NCBI GenBank assembly: GCA_035610365.1
Contig: CM069434.1
Location: forward strand, 98,630,806-98,694,805
Length of the DNA: 64,000 nt
Reading direction: 5' to 3'
Source: Aquatica leii
Lineage: Eukaryota; Arthropoda; Insecta; Coleoptera; Lampyridae
The position numbers and the translations under genes were made by a program. Under the pieces are notes generated by a model, which saw only the letters and a list, made by a program, of their open reading frames with translations, did no database searches and was not told the origin of the DNA. This document shows, piece by piece, positions 1 through 12,559 of the stretch (position 1 is the first letter of the stretch; each line of letters opens with the position of its first letter).

Positions 1-2600
1 GCAATTTTTACTAAAATTTAACTAATGTTATGATGGCTACAAGTCTGTTACAAAAATAATATAGTTCTGTTTAACTTTTTTCAAAAAATCAAAAAAACGA
101 ATAATTGTACGGTAAAATAAACATTTTTTGTTAAAAGACGATAAAATGTTCTTTCAGACAAGATTAAAAATATTCAATTCAGTTGAATGGTTCAGGAGAT
201 ATTAAAATGTAAATTTTGAAAAATGCATTGGCCTCCCTTTCCTTTATTATGACAAATACAAAAAAATATAAAAAAAAAATGATACCGTATTACTCCAGCT
301 TTCAAATTGGTTCAAAATAATGGCTCATCGAGATATCGCAAACTTTGTTTCTTCATAGCAGTTACACTCCCTACCGGTGGATTTACTAACTTCAAAATAA
401 TTTGTAGCTATTTTTCTTGCTCACTTTATTTATAAGGATTTTTTTCTTAAACCTTTAAGTTTTGCTCCGTACCTTATTCTGACATTCCGACTGATAATAT
501 TATTTGTGATTCCAATAAGCGGCGTGCACTGTATATTGTATCAGCTTTTAATATCCTGTTTGTGTTTGCTAAAATTGTATATGTTGTAATGTTTTTTATT
601 CAAACAAAACATTAAATTAAATCCATAATTTAAAAAAATTAAATTAAAAAAATGTTTCCAATAATATTTCATTCATTTTAGGAATAGTTTTTACATAATT
701 TCTTTTCATTTATAATTTTTTCTAATACAATTTTTAATTTAATGCACATTCAAAAACTAAATAATATTTCATAAATAAATTAATCAAAAGTTTGATTTAA
801 GATTTCAATTATGTACATATGTGCATTTATATAATTAAATATCCACTACATAAAATTACATTTAGAAAGCTGTACTTTGAAGTGCTTATTTAGTTAAACA
901 TAATCGCGTACTTTACGGCATTTTATAATCATTTTCGTTCAGACCTTGACTTAAGTATATAAAAAAATATCTAATTTAACCACGTACGTTTATGACCTAA
1001 ATCGCACGTTTTCTAAAACATTTTAAACCTTTAAATCACGCATTGTATTTAAAATAACTTCCGTTAACGCATTGTGTTTTTATTGCACTTCAATTATTTT
1101 TTTTAATTATTGCTCACCGTACTACCTCTAAAAAACCATTCATTAATAACGATTCTTACGTCAACAAATCGTAAATTTTGTAACGTAATTTTATAATTGA
1201 ACAAAAAATTTAATCTTAGCAATTTTTTAACTTTTCTTAATACAGACAAATTTGTGTTTAAATGTTTGCAAATCTGCAACAATTTAACGATGCTAAGATA
1301 GATTTATTATTGAAATTGCAATAAAGAAGACTCTTAAAACAATGAGTTTCATAAGCATATTTTTCACGCCTAAACTATTTTCAACGCCATTTAGAAATTA
1401 TTTTTCTTGAGCAACAGTACTACAGGGAAAATAATCAATGAGTGAAGTTTAAATAAAGACATATTACTAACAATAATTAAACGATTTTTAATTGTCTTCG
1501 ATGTTACTTATCTTTTACATATTTTATGCGTTTACGTACAAATTATTTATTTATTCTATTACAAGTAAGTATCTTTGGACAATAGTGTAGAAAGTAAATT
1601 TACAAGTAACCTAAAGATTTAGATAAGTTTGTTAGAATACGCACGAGTGCATTTTCACAATTAACATGACGGGAATGTCAATTTATTACTACACGTAGTA
1701 ATTTAGATAGGAAAGGTAAACAAAATTTTAATCACTTTAAAAAATTGTAAAAGACAAATTAACAATACTTACAGTACATTAAGTAAAATTATGGTCATTA
1801 TTTAAATTACTTATTATGTGGAAAAACAATGGTATTTTGCTTTACAATGAAACATTTTAGTTGTTATTACTACAACAATTAACCTATTTTTTTTAAATAC
1901 TAAGTGTTTTTGTTGTTATTACCAGTAACGTCTTTTAAATCTATTCGTTGTTTTTTAAGTTTACTGTTATGTAATTTAAATTTAAAAATATCATTCAAAA
2001 CAGCTAAAAATATTTTTAAAAAAAAGTTTTGAATGGAATCTATGTTCCTACTAAGATTGAGCATTTCTATAGTTCTGTTTATGCAAGATTGTGTGTCCTG
2101 TTGTGTGTTAGCACTGGTCTGTTAACCCAGTTTGCATATCCATCCGCTGATCCTATTTTATCCATTCAACATTTCTGAATCAGCATAAACCAAAATTTTC
2201 TAAATTTAAATTTTTTTATTACGGCTATGGTTCACTACATTAATACGAGGCATTTTTGAAACAGTTTACATAAAGGCTTGAAAAAAATGCTTACACTAAT
2301 CAATAATATATTCTCTTGCATTGTTTGAATCATCTCTACTCACATTAAAATGTGCTTTTTAAAAAAAAACAACTATTTTCGTGCAGTACTTTCCCGATGG
2401 CGTTCTCTACGTAAACGGTGCAAATGGTTCTAGCGGTCTCCGATGCTTTAACTTCTTTTTTAAACTTAAACAAAAGGATATGTTAATTTTTTTGTACTTG
2501 ACATTCTATTTTCTTTAGCCAACTCTTCCCCCCAACTTTGTACACATTGAAAAATTCAATAAACAATGCTATGGCATTAAAGGGAAAATGAGAATTAATG
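1..2600. other. AT-rich stretch without a recognised gene
   Basis: Very AT-rich with many A and T runs and stop codons in all frames. I recognise no coding domain, RNA gene or transposon end here. The only open frames are short and look random. Confidence 0.6.
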
Positions 2601-2609
2601 ATAGCCAAA

Positions 2610-2785
2610 ATCGGTCTTGGTCTTGCAGTCTTGTCTTGGTCTCGCACGATTTGCAAGACCAAGACCAAGATAACAACGCCATTAGCAAGACCAAGACTCA
2701 AGATTGCAAGACCAAGACTGGATGCAAGACTATCTCTGCAAGATATTGGCAAAAACAAGACTATCTTGCAAGACTCTTGAAGTTT
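2610..2785. repeat. CAAGAC-rich imperfect short tandem repeat
   Basis: The stretch is built from variants of the hexamer CAAGAC (caagaccaagacc, gcaagaccaagactgg). Open frames on both strands are by-products of the repeat, rich in KT or QD on one strand and in L, V and S on the other, and should not be taken as genes. A second short block with the same hexamer lies at 4355-4425. Function unknown. Confidence 0.75.
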
Positions 2786-3173
2786 TCTTTGTTTTTTTTA
2801 TTGAAATAGAGTTGTTTCGACTTTAATAAAATGATGTTGGTTTGAAAAATAAAATTATAACTAATAAGTAACCACGATAATTATCTTAAATAAAATATTT
2901 ACTTAAACCCAATAGAACTATTTGAAATTTGGCTAAAATGAAATTTAATTGAAATAAATTATGTCGAGAAAGCATTTTATAATTAGGGTGTACAATAAAT
3001 CGAATTTAGTTTTTCAGAAGAAGAAAGTTTACAGTAAATTTGTATCTAAACAAAACGATATTTTAAATAGAACGGTTCGCCTCCTGGTAAACGATTAATT
3101 TTAAAGTTTGACCAAATTAATGACCCCTTCCTTTAGGAGGTTGGATAAAAGCAACTACTTCAGTAATTTGCGA

Positions 3174-3204
3174 CGTTTCGTGTTCAGGATGAACACTTCA
3201 TCAG
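3174..3204 (-). ncRNA. Hammerhead-ribozyme-like core, left arm
   Basis: On the minus strand the conserved CUGAUGA box is followed by a GUGUUC/GAACAC six-pair hairpin with loop AUCCU and then GAAAC. These are the invariant core and stem II of a hammerhead. Penelope-like elements are known to carry minimal type I hammerheads. I could not place stem I, stem III or the cleavage triplet by eye. Confidence 0.65.
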
Positions 3205-3350
3205 GCTCGCTCACACTGAGTCAAGTAATTTTTTTGATACAATTCAATTAAAAAATAGACACATTTAATTAAAAACATGATGTATGATAAATGTGTCTAT
3301 TTTTTAATTTAATTATATCAAAAAAATTACTGGACTCGGTGTGAGCGAGC

Positions 3351-3380
3351 CTGATGAAGTGTTCATCCTGAACTCGAAAC
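3351..3380 (+). ncRNA. Hammerhead-ribozyme-like core, right arm
   Basis: Plus-strand mirror of the left-arm core: CTGATGA, stem II GTGTTC/GAACTC (one mismatch), loop ATCCT, then GAAAC. The core boxes are intact and only stem II has drifted. Confidence 0.62.
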
Positions 3381-3469
3381 GTGGCAAGTTGATGAAGTAG
3401 TTGCTTTCATCCAACCTCCTAAAAAAGAGGTCATTAATTTGGACAAACTTTAAAATTGATATTTGAAAT

Positions 3470-4340
3470 TTCATTGATTCCTAAAGTGTTAAAAGACGCT
3501 GTTACAAATTTTAGCAACATTAGCTTATTTGAATTTATTTAATATTTTTTAGAGCTTATCGAATATAAACTCTTCACACTTCCATGATCTAATAAGTAAT
3601 AAAACAACTCGTAAAATAGCAACTTGTGGAAAAGTCCCAAATTCTTAGTTTTAAATTTGTACCAAGAAGCATGTTTTACTTAGTTTACAATAAAGGCATC
3701 TACAAAAAATTTTAAACATCTATTATAAAATACAACGGACGCACTGCAAATGCAATAGTGCTTATTAATTAGTATTTGTGGAAAAAGAATGGTCGTCCTT
3801 TTAGCACATTTCAACAAGTTTCTACTTTCACAAATATTATTACTTGTCTGTAATTTAAATTTTGCCATTTAATAAAAAATGTAGGTAAATGTACAATTTT
3901 AAGTTCCTTCAAAATTATGAATTGAAATTAATTAACATGTAATTGTATTTTGATAGTTATTTGAGTATAAAATTAAATTAAATTTTGTAAGATCGTTGAC
4001 AAGTAAAATTTAAAAAAAAAGTAACTTAATATTCTGTATCATCGTTCTTATTGCAGGCTTAGTAGATTAATGAAAAGTTAAAAAATTATAAACAATACAT
4101 GTGTCCACTTTTTTAATACTTAAGCCATTTGCAGACGTAGTTATACTAGTAGATGGCTTAAGTATTAAAAAAACCGAAACATGTCGTGTCTATAATAATT
4201 TATGTGGGTTATACAGACTTTTTTCCTTTCTATTAAAGTAACTTAATTTTTCGTTATTAATCAACTATCCATCAAAATTTTTTTTTTAACAACATTGACT
4301 TTCATTGTGAAGTTTCATTCATAGTACGGTGTAAAAATGC
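3470..4340. other. AT-rich spacer with one small hairpin
   Basis: No gene recognised. A 20-bp inverted repeat (ttttttaatacttaagccat at 4109-4128 and its complement at 4153-4173) forms a stem with a 24-nt loop. It could be a tiny MITE remnant. Confidence 0.5.
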
Positions 4341-4511
4341 GAGACTGCAAAAATCTTGCGTGCAAGACCAAGAACAAGACCGAGATGAAATATCAATACA
4401 AGACCAAGACCAAGAGCTATGTGATGTATAAAAAAAGAAACTAGAAGAATAGAAATTAGAAAAATACAGCGAGCCGGAAGCAAAACCAATTTTAAATAAA
4501 CTAAGAAAATT

Positions 4512-4877
4512 TTGCAATTCATGAAAATCCTAAAACAAACCAAGAACTTAAGAGACGCAAATATCTGGATAAATAAAGATTACACTAAGAAAGGACGGAA
4601 AAAAATAATTCCAATCATGCAGGAATCAAGATCAAAAAGACATAAGACGCTGATAAGATACAATAAATTAATTATCAATAAAGTAGACATTATGAAGAGA
4701 GATGATCAGGCACCTCAACAAAAACTGCGTAAAGAAAATAACAATGACAAAAAATTGGTTAGCGAAAAGGTCACCTATAGAAAATACGTTAGAAACACAG
4801 CTAAGAAAAATAACGACAGCAAAGACAAAAAAATAAGTGAATTACTTATTTTAGAAACCTCACATATCTATAAATAA
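4512..4877 (+). pseudogene. LINE ORF1-like fragment
   Basis: A 121-residue lysine-rich open frame. Residues about 12-55 (NLRDANIWINKDYT then an alkaline stretch ending IRYNKLIIN) resemble a segment common in insect LINE first ORFs, where a NLKGTNIFIDEDLT-like motif is followed by a basic helix and a short Y-K-L-hydrophobic strand. It sits on the same strand as LINE reverse-transcriptase fragments at 6590-7200 and 8270-8710, so all three may be pieces of one decayed element. There is no clear start context. Assignment rests on motif memory only. Confidence 0.45.
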
Positions 4878-4971
4878 CACATTTGAATTTTTTTAACTAA
4901 TCTGTTCATTGAAGACGCATGTTTTAAAGAGAAATCACACATGTCCGACGTGTATTACACTTTTGCTGTTA

Positions 4972-6279
4972 GTGCAAAACAGTGGCGGCTTCTCTATTAG
5001 GTCATTTGGTCAATAACCCTCTGGAAAAATAAGTAAAAAATGTATTTTTTTTACTTTAAAATTACAGAAAATTTGTGTTTAAATCAAATTATCAGAATTT
5101 GAATTGAAAATTTAGATACAAAAACTGACGAATCTACCGAAAGCCTACATTTACGTGTGCCCGCGTGGATAATATTGCAGCCGAATCGTAGATGATATAG
5201 TTATTGTCGTCAATAGTAAGACACACATAATACAATTTTATGCGAATTAAAAAAAAATATAAGTAAACGCTTAAATGCTTACTTGCGGTCTTGAGCATGG
5301 AGGTCATTTCGCCTACTCAGTGGCAGTGCAATGCTTACGTGACTTCTTAGGTCATTTATTATTATCTTCACAGCACGTGTGTATAAAACACAGATGTTAG
5401 AAAGCACATTTCTCATCACATATAACAAACTCTACAGTCGAGTTTCTTAGTTGATCTATAATATTCTTATGTAATAGACGACTTATCGTTTTTGTTTCAT
5501 AATGACGGTAATAAAAACTAAAAAATTTATAGCTAATATTAGTTTAGACGTTTAAAATTTAAATTTAATGCTCGTCCTCAGCTTTTACTTCAAATTAGTA
5601 AGACCAGTAAACATAAAAATAAAAAAATCCATAGTAATTTTAATAATCTATGTAGGATTTGTCAGATTGGATTTGTTAATTTGAAGCAAATAATAAATTT
5701 TACTGTTTTATAGGTTTACTGCTTTCACATGATTCATTATGGTGTAAAAATAGTGTTACCGATTTATATCCTTTAAAAGAAAAAGTGAAAAAGCACTCGT
5801 CATTGGCGAATCACATGAAAAGTTGTATAAATTATGCTGCTCTTGGTCGCGTTAATATTTGTTAGAAATATAATTGAACAGCGCTTGCCAAAAGTCAATT
5901 AAAGACCAGAATAAAAACATTTGTAAAAATAGATACATGTATTGAATAAAATAACTGATTGACTTTACCTTCGACGCTGCGTCTACTGTAGAAAGTGAGC
6001 GATGTTCATCTACGTAAAAAAATAAATCATTTCTACGCAATCGGCAATACGTGCGTATTTCTATGCCAAGCATTGAAAAGATTTCCTTTAAAAACTGTCA
6101 ATTTTTATCGATTATTTTGTTAATTGTAAGGATAGGCGAATATCTTAAATCTTAATCTTAAATATAATTGATTTTAAATGTAAATCGTGTTAAGGTAAGA
6201 ATGTTTTTTAGGCTTTGCGATAATTATGTTTTTTTAAATAACCCTGTGTCATTGACCACTAGCCGCCACTGATGCAAAA
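4972..6279. mobile_element. Internally deleted hAT transposon with TIRs and TSD
   Basis: Imperfect terminal inverted repeats begin CAGTGGCGGCT at 4980 and end with its complement at 6271. They are flanked by an 8-bp duplication with one mismatch (gtgcaaaa at 4972-4979, atgcaaaa at 6272-6279), the hAT signature. Inside, plus-strand frames near 5745-5870 read like the N-terminal hAT region (KVKKHSSLANHMKSC, ALGRVNI). Frames near 5955-6055 read like the C-terminal dimerisation region (AASTVESERCSS, KSFLRNRQ). The catalytic middle is missing and frames are broken, so the copy cannot make transposase. It interrupts LINE-like sequence. Confidence 0.8.
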
Positions 6280-6589
6280 TATACATTTGTTTGAGAAACC
6301 CCACATAACATCTATGTGCATATCGTCTGTTATTTTTTTACTATTAGTTTTAAGAATTTCGTCGTCATGGAAAGACCATACTCTGAAAGATATTTCTATA
6401 AAATGTAAAAAAGACTCAATACAAGTGACTTATCAAACTAAGATGGTAAAAAATGTTAAGGGCAACGAATATACAAATTACAAAGACAATAGATTAAATA
6501 AGCAAACAATGGGTGCACCATGCCGGTAAGTTGTAATTGATAATTTGTTCATGGTGATCATAAAATTAAGTTATTTGCTGTTAGATGTG

Positions 6590-7200
6590 AAATGCAGAAC
6601 TGGGAAAGAGTTTAGAATTTATTGTGGATATAGAGTTAAGGACAAAACTAAAAGTTTAAAAGAAAATGTACTGAAAAGAGCAATGAAGCAGGCAACAAAT
6701 TATAAATCTCCGGATATAGACCAGATTATCTTAAAAGATGCAGCAATAACGGTAAAAGTATTGAAGCCACTAAAAAAAATCTTAAAAAAATTCCCAAAAG
6801 ATTAGAGAGAAGCAGATCTAATAAAATGTGAAAATTGGTGAGGTATTACCCGGCTCAGTTTAATCGCAAACCTAGAAAAATGAGCAGTGTGGATTTAGGG
6901 CTAACCGATCATGTATAGATCACATAATAACTACGAATTATTATAGAGCCATCTGTGGACTTTAATGCACCACTATACATAATTTTTATCGATTATCAGC
7001 AAGCTTTAGATTCACTAAACAGGATATGGAATACATTACAAAATAAGGGACTATCACCCAAGATAATAAATTTAATAAAAAAAGAATACAACAAATATGA
7101 ATGCAAAGTTGTGTTACGCTGGTTTTCTTGTAACAAAAAAAAAGAGGCAACGGCTAACACAGTTTTCCCGGAGAGAGAATCGCAGGCTTTGTGGTACTAA
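6590..7200 (+). pseudogene. LINE reverse transcriptase, N-terminal half, decayed
   Basis: Translated fragments follow the order of a LINE polymerase. AMKQATNYKSPDIDQI corresponds to the usual NGKAPGIDGI segment. Next comes a degenerate CENW-GITRLS (the NWRGITLLS motif), and then FIDYQQALDSLNRIWNTL, the region holding the first catalytic aspartate. Stops at about 6805 and later break the frame, and downstream motifs are displaced by about 1 kb of unrelated DNA. Clade uncertain; RTE/CR1-like by motif style. Confidence 0.7.
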
Positions 7201-8270
7201 ATTATAGATTAAAGCTAAAAAGGCGCAAAGACGATAAAGGGTTGAATTAGGGAGATATCTCTCTCTACCCGTAGCTGGAAAAAAACAAATAACCTGACAG
7301 AAGTAATAACACAGAATATATATTTATTGTATCACAGAAGTAATTGAAGAAGACAGTATATAAGTATAGTTATAAACATTGCAAACAATATTACATGGGT
7401 TGATATCACAGGTAAAACATAAGTTACGCCCGTTGTCGGGACAACTCGCACATCTACGTGTCCTAATTAATCTAACTTTTAAATGTAACGAAGGAATGAC
7501 TTCACTTTATTAGGTTTGATTTCGCGAATGCGAAAATCAAAGTATCGAGAATCAAAGCCCACTCGATAAGTATGTGACACACAAAAAAAGAGTTTAATAT
7601 TAATTGTGATTACAACCTAGTATGTATTTGTGGCCATTCCAATAATCGACATGACCAACAAAGTAAAATAAAAAATGCAATACTTACAGTTGTGAATATC
7701 CAGTAGGGTATTAGCTAATCCCGTACTAATCTGACTTAAAACGTAATATGCAATTTGACACCAAGGTACATACTGTGTGAGCAAAAATAATTTGATTTAA
7801 TGCAGACAATGGTTGACGTAAAAGAATGCTTCCCTCTAATTAACTTTTCAGTTTATCAGTATTTCTTTCCATAAAACGGTGTACATCTCCTTTAGCGACC
7901 TGACGTCATGGAAACTTTTCGACAAACAGGTGTTCCAGGTGTTACAAACGTCAATAATAAGGTTAAAGATGGAGGGATCGGATTCGCCCAAAATAAAGTT
8001 TCATTCAATACCACTTAAAAATTCGCCCACATATTCACGTATAGTATCGTAAACCAACTTAATAATGAAAGCTTTTTGTTGTGCCGAAAGGACCGCTACG
8101 CACGATCCGTAATTTAGCAAACGTTAACAGGAAAATGAATTCGTTTTGATAACTGGTTACGAAGCAAAAGGTAGGGAGGAACAAATTTTATGCTTAAAAA
8201 ATTTTTATCCTTGAAAATTGAACTACCAACTTTTTAAAACAACAGTTGAACAGTTTTTCAATGAAAATAT
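7200..8270. other. Unidentified insertion inside the LINE
   Basis: This stretch separates the two halves of the LINE polymerase and has no coding frame I recognise. A block at 7296-7337 (gacagaagtaataacacag, then an A/T run ending atcacag) closely matches 31521-31560 within gypsy-like debris. This makes an LTR or LTR-flanking origin possible. Ends not determined. Confidence 0.4.
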
Positions 8271-8710
8271 AATGTAGGACAGGGGTGCATCATATCCTCC
8301 ACTGACTATGAAAAGACAGCATGGAGGAATAAGATGGAATATGACAAAAACACTAGACGACCTAGATTTTGCCTCATTGTTAATAACAGTAAGCATATGC
8401 AAAAAGCATTAAATAATTTAATGGAAGAGTCAGTAAAAGCTGGACAAAAATTAAATATTAAGAAAACAAAGTGTATAATATTATATCAGAAATATCTGAT
8501 AGATAGCTGAGAAGAAATTGAATTAAAAGATATTCTAAAATATTGATCTTTAGGGTACCGAATGAAAACGTGGAAGTGCACATCAACTTTTTAACAAAAT
8601 ATTTATCTAAGTGTATATAAGATTGGCTAAAGATAAGAATTAAAAGCATGTATCAACGTTGCAGTTTGATGTACCAATGTCACTTTTGTCGATAATCAAT
8701 AAAACCTTAA
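8270..8710 (+). pseudogene. LINE reverse transcriptase, later segment, decayed
   Basis: The fragment reads GQGCIIS (the RQGC motif), then after a short gap DLDFA, and in a shifted frame SKHMQKALNNLMEESVKAG followed by KLNIKKTKCII. This is the order seen downstream of the YADD/FADD box in LINE polymerases (a helix of paired residues, then GL-LN-KKTK). The aspartate pair itself is lost to a deletion after DLDFA. It probably continues the fragment ending near 7200. Confidence 0.65.
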
Positions 8711-8728
8711 TTTAATTTGTAAGATATA

Positions 8729-10620
8729 GTGCGTTTGAACGCGACCGTTTAAACGCAGTACTTTTGAACGCAAGGACGTTTGAACGTAAAGACTTTTGAA
8801 TGCAAAACGTCTGGACGTAAAAACGTTTGAATGCAAAGCGCATTTTTATTTTCTAATTAAAAATAAGAAAAGTAAGCGTTGAGTTTATGAGAAGCAGCTT
8901 TATTTTGTCTTTTCCTCATTTTTAATATATACATTTGACGTATTAAATAAATTTCAACGTTTAAATTTATAATAAAAGGAAATTAACAAATAAAATTAAG
9001 AAAATTTAGCTTCAACGAGATTTTGGTTAAAATAAATTGAAGAAAAATTAACTTATTGAATAAAGCTAAATAATTAATTAAAAGTAAAAGGTCGAAAAAA
9101 GGGATGTACAACATGTATCAATGTTGTAACCAAAATTTGAAAACTTTTATTATAAAATTGACATGGTTTAAACCCGAAAAATTTTTCGTTTCTATTTTCT
9201 TCGCGTTGCATCATTTTTTACTGTAAATTTAAATGTTTGCTTTCTTTAACAATAAACTTTTTTTTATATTTTACCAAAATCTTTCAAATTAAAGCATTTT
9301 TTTGTACCTTCAACTGAAGACAAAAATTACATTTTCTTACACTTTTTATTTTAAGTTTTTCTTAAATAAATTTAAATCCATTTTATCATGATGGTTTATT
9401 AATTTTCTTTAATTTTACTATTTCTTATCTTTAGTTTGAACGATTAATTTTATTTAATATGTCACATTGCTGTTAATGTATTACCAATATTTTCAAACCG
9501 GTAAAACAAATTGTAATTTGAAACGTTTCAGTTTTCTTATCAATTCTTTTTTTAGTTTTTTTTTTACTATTTGCCTAATTGTTGGTTTTACTTAACATTT
9601 TACTTCCCTCCTAGTGAAGAGTGTTCCTAACCAATTCATTAATTAAACATTAAAAGGAGGACGTAACTACAGTACTTGATTAACATCTAAACATTTTTCT
9701 GTTTATTTTTTGTTACTTGTAATTTATACATTATTGCTTTAATATTCATTTTTTCAATTTTGTAACGTTTTGCTTTTGATTTAAGCGTTTAGTTTAATTC
9801 AATAAGTTAGTTCTTTTCTTTTTGCTGCTAAAACCTTCAAAGTATCTTTTTTTGATTTTTAATGACTTTTCAGTTTTCTTTACTTTAATTTGATAGTTAA
9901 TAAAATTAATTCTATTATTTTTTTTATTATTTGTTTTTTTCTTACATAGCTTTTTCAGTCGAGAAAACAAGTACTCTTTTTTTCTTTATTTTTGTAGTGT
10001 TTCTAAAATAAACATTGATATATCTATTTAAAAAAAACTATAATCAAAAGCATTTATATCATTTACTATCTTTTTTTAAATTTTCTTTATTTTTTACCTT
10101 AAAGCTAATACATTTTTTTTTGTTTTTGTATCAAAATCTTCATATTGATTTTTTTCACTTTTATTTTTAGTCGCCATAAGTATTGAAGTAGAATTTTATT
10201 TAATACTTGGGACTTGAGAGATATTTTACATAATTATCAGATAAACCTTGAATAATATATCAACTACTTAAACATACATAACAATATATTATTTTATGTC
10301 ATATTATTAGTAAATCATATATTTATATTGTTTAATAAACAATAAATTAAAAATGCGTTTTAATCAGTCTTTATTAAAATATTAAATAAAAACAATTCCA
10401 TTACTCTTTGAAAAAAAAAACAGTTATATTAAACTATTTGACATTGTTGAAAGAATGAATAATTATCTAACTTAATATTATTGCAATTTCTGTTCTAAAG
10501 TAAACTTCAGCGATAGTAAATGATATCTGTACATTTTGCGTTTAAACGTCTCACGTGTAAACGTCTTGCGTTCAAACGGTCACGTTGAAATAGTAGCGTT
10601 CAACTGGTCGCGTCAAAATC
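8729..10620. mobile_element. 1.9-kb element with inverted ends made of short subrepeats
   Basis: The left end (8729-8841) and right end (10533-10620) are inverted copies. Each is built of variants of a 15-18 nt subrepeat around GACGTTTGAACGCAA (acgcgaccgtttaaacgc, acgtttgaacgtaaag). These CpG-bearing ends stand out from the extremely AT-rich interior, which has no recognisable ORF. The layout suits a non-autonomous DNA transposon whose subrepeats could be transposase-binding sites. I could not define a target duplication or name a superfamily. Confidence 0.6.
9607..9677 (-). repeat. Solo Penelope-like terminal fragment
   Basis: In reverse complement this 70-nt piece matches 25531-25602, the left tail and arm start of the Penelope-like insertion (agtactgtagttacgtcc, then gaattggttag and cactcttcactaggagg). 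It lacks the arms and the hammerhead core. Confidence 0.7.
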
Positions 10621-12550
10621 TTCTAGTTTAGTATAAGTTTGAGAGTAGGTAATTATTGCTTATTCTAATTAATTAATCTAATAAAATGATTGCAAATTTC
10701 TAAAAATTAATATATTATGTAAGATTTTACCAGAAGATTGATCAATCTATAGGAAAGCGACATTTGGGTAATTGCCAAAATTTAAAGCTTTGATTAAGTG
10801 CAATTTTAGAAGCATCTTGAGTAATGAAAAAAATAACGCGGTTTTTTTTGTAATTAAGTCAGGCGGGGATTGAAATATTTTTAGAATCAAAAAATTCTAG
10901 CAGAACAAATCTAACCTTATAATAGAAACGAATTGTGTTTGAACATTAAGACTGTAGACATTGTTTATAATAGATAATGTAATTTTACGCTTTATTTCTA
11001 GTTATAAATATTTTAAACAAATATTAATGTTAAACAAAAAATCTTTTCATAAATGTTTCTGTGATTTATAATAAAATTTTGTATACATCATTTCATGCCA
11101 AAACCAAAACTTCACATGTGTTGATTACTGTTATTTATACATATTTTTTTAAACAAAAATATCCAAGATAAAAAATCATCTGTTAAAATATTCCTCATAC
11201 TTAAAACGCAATGAAAATAATTTAAATATCTTAACGTTTTGCATAATTACTAATTAAATATTTAAACAAACTCTTGTGTGCATGATTAAAAAGTCTAATT
11301 CAAATTGAATGTTATAGTTTATGTAAAACTTTTGCTATGTTTGTTTTTACAATTTTGTTTACTTAGAAGTCATTAACACGCAAATTAACTTGTTTGTACC
11401 TAGTTTTTAAGTATTTTTTTTTGTGTGTTCTAGTTTACTTAATTAACAAATAATTTTCGTACTTGCGAAAGTGAATTCTAACCGTTAAATTGAAAGTATA
11501 TTTTCTTAAGCACACGTTTAACATAACTGCTAAAAATATTGCAGTTTCAATCGATTTATTACTTAACTAAATTAGTCGTGTACGTAATATCTATTTAATA
11601 AGTGCACTTTTGCTTCATTAAACATATCGTAATATACATGTTCTAAATTGCGTTATAAAACAATCTGCATATATAAAGTAAGAGTTTTATGCAACACTGA
11701 GAACTTTCTTTCATTGTTTTTATGCGCGTTTAGCGTTTTGATTAAACACCGTTTAAATTAATGTATTTTAGATAAACTGCAATTTACTTTCATTTGAGCC
11801 ATATTTTTTTGAAAGTAGGTTCATAACCTGATAGAATAGAAGTTTTGTATTTTGTGAATAATTATAATTATTAGAAAATAACGTGTTTATATACGATGCC
11901 ACGTAAGAATCGTCTGTTAGACTTAAGCACACTTAAATATGTAAGTGTGTAAAACTGCTCAAAGTAAACATTTAGTTTAAGTTACAACTCAAAAAAATGA
12001 GAAGTTTAGGTGCTATTAGAAAAGAAATGAAAGATATGTGCAGCATGTATTCGTTTAGAAAAATTTTACTGCGTGAAATAGACAAAACTCATGAAAACAT
12101 TTAAAAATCACGAAAAAAGTAAAGAGGATAAGATTTTTTGATATGTTGCTATTTGTTGAAAGTAATTCTGACTTCTATAAAATACTCAATGATATAAACG
12201 TAAAATGTGGAAAATATAGAACGAACATCAGTAAGATTATAATAAAAATAATGTTGATGGGTGAAAAAAGAAAAAAGGACTTGTTATATGTTTTTGTAAA
12301 GTGTTGCCTTATATGATATTTAAAAAAATGATAGAAAAATATAAATAAAAAAAAAATAATACATGGGAAGATAAAAAAAATTATAAAAACAATTACTCAA
12401 GGAAGACATGCGTTAAGCACAATTTTTGTACAGATTTAGATAATCCACTTGTAAACTAAACCAGATTGTAAACTTTATAGAAATTACTTAAGAAGAAGTA
12501 GTCTTTATATATAAAGAAGAAATATAGTCGCGGTTAGTTGAGCGCAAGGC
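10621..12550. other. AT-rich stretch without a recognised gene
   Basis: No domain, RNA gene or clear repeat end seen on either strand. Confidence 0.5.
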
Positions 12551-12559
12551 TGATTGAGT

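Larger units (their letters stand above)
3057..3469. mobile_element. Non-autonomous palindromic Penelope-like insertion
   Basis: Two inverted arms (3096-3267 and 3288-3457) flank a 20-nt centre. The insertion is bounded by a 12-bp direct repeat with one mismatch (gatattttaaat at 3057-3068, gatatttgaaat at 3458-3469), read as a target-site duplication. Between the left repeat and the arm lies an asymmetric tail of about 27 nt containing gcctcct. Each arm holds a hammerhead-like core facing outward. There is no coding capacity. The same layout (12-bp duplication, CCTCCT tail, inverted arms, hammerhead core) occurs at 17616-17940 and around the GIY-YIG ORF at 25518-27531. I therefore infer a Penelope-like retroelement derivative rather than a DNA-transposon MITE. 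Confidence 0.75.

Noticed and set aside
2483-2809. Open frames on both strands over the CAAGAC block
   Set aside because: Low-complexity translations produced by a simple repeat; no start context or domain.
3096-3457. Classical DNA-transposon MITE for the 3.1-kb palindrome
   Set aside because: The asymmetric CCTCCT tail outside the arms, the 12-bp duplication and the hammerhead cores match the Penelope-like copy at 25.5 kb instead.
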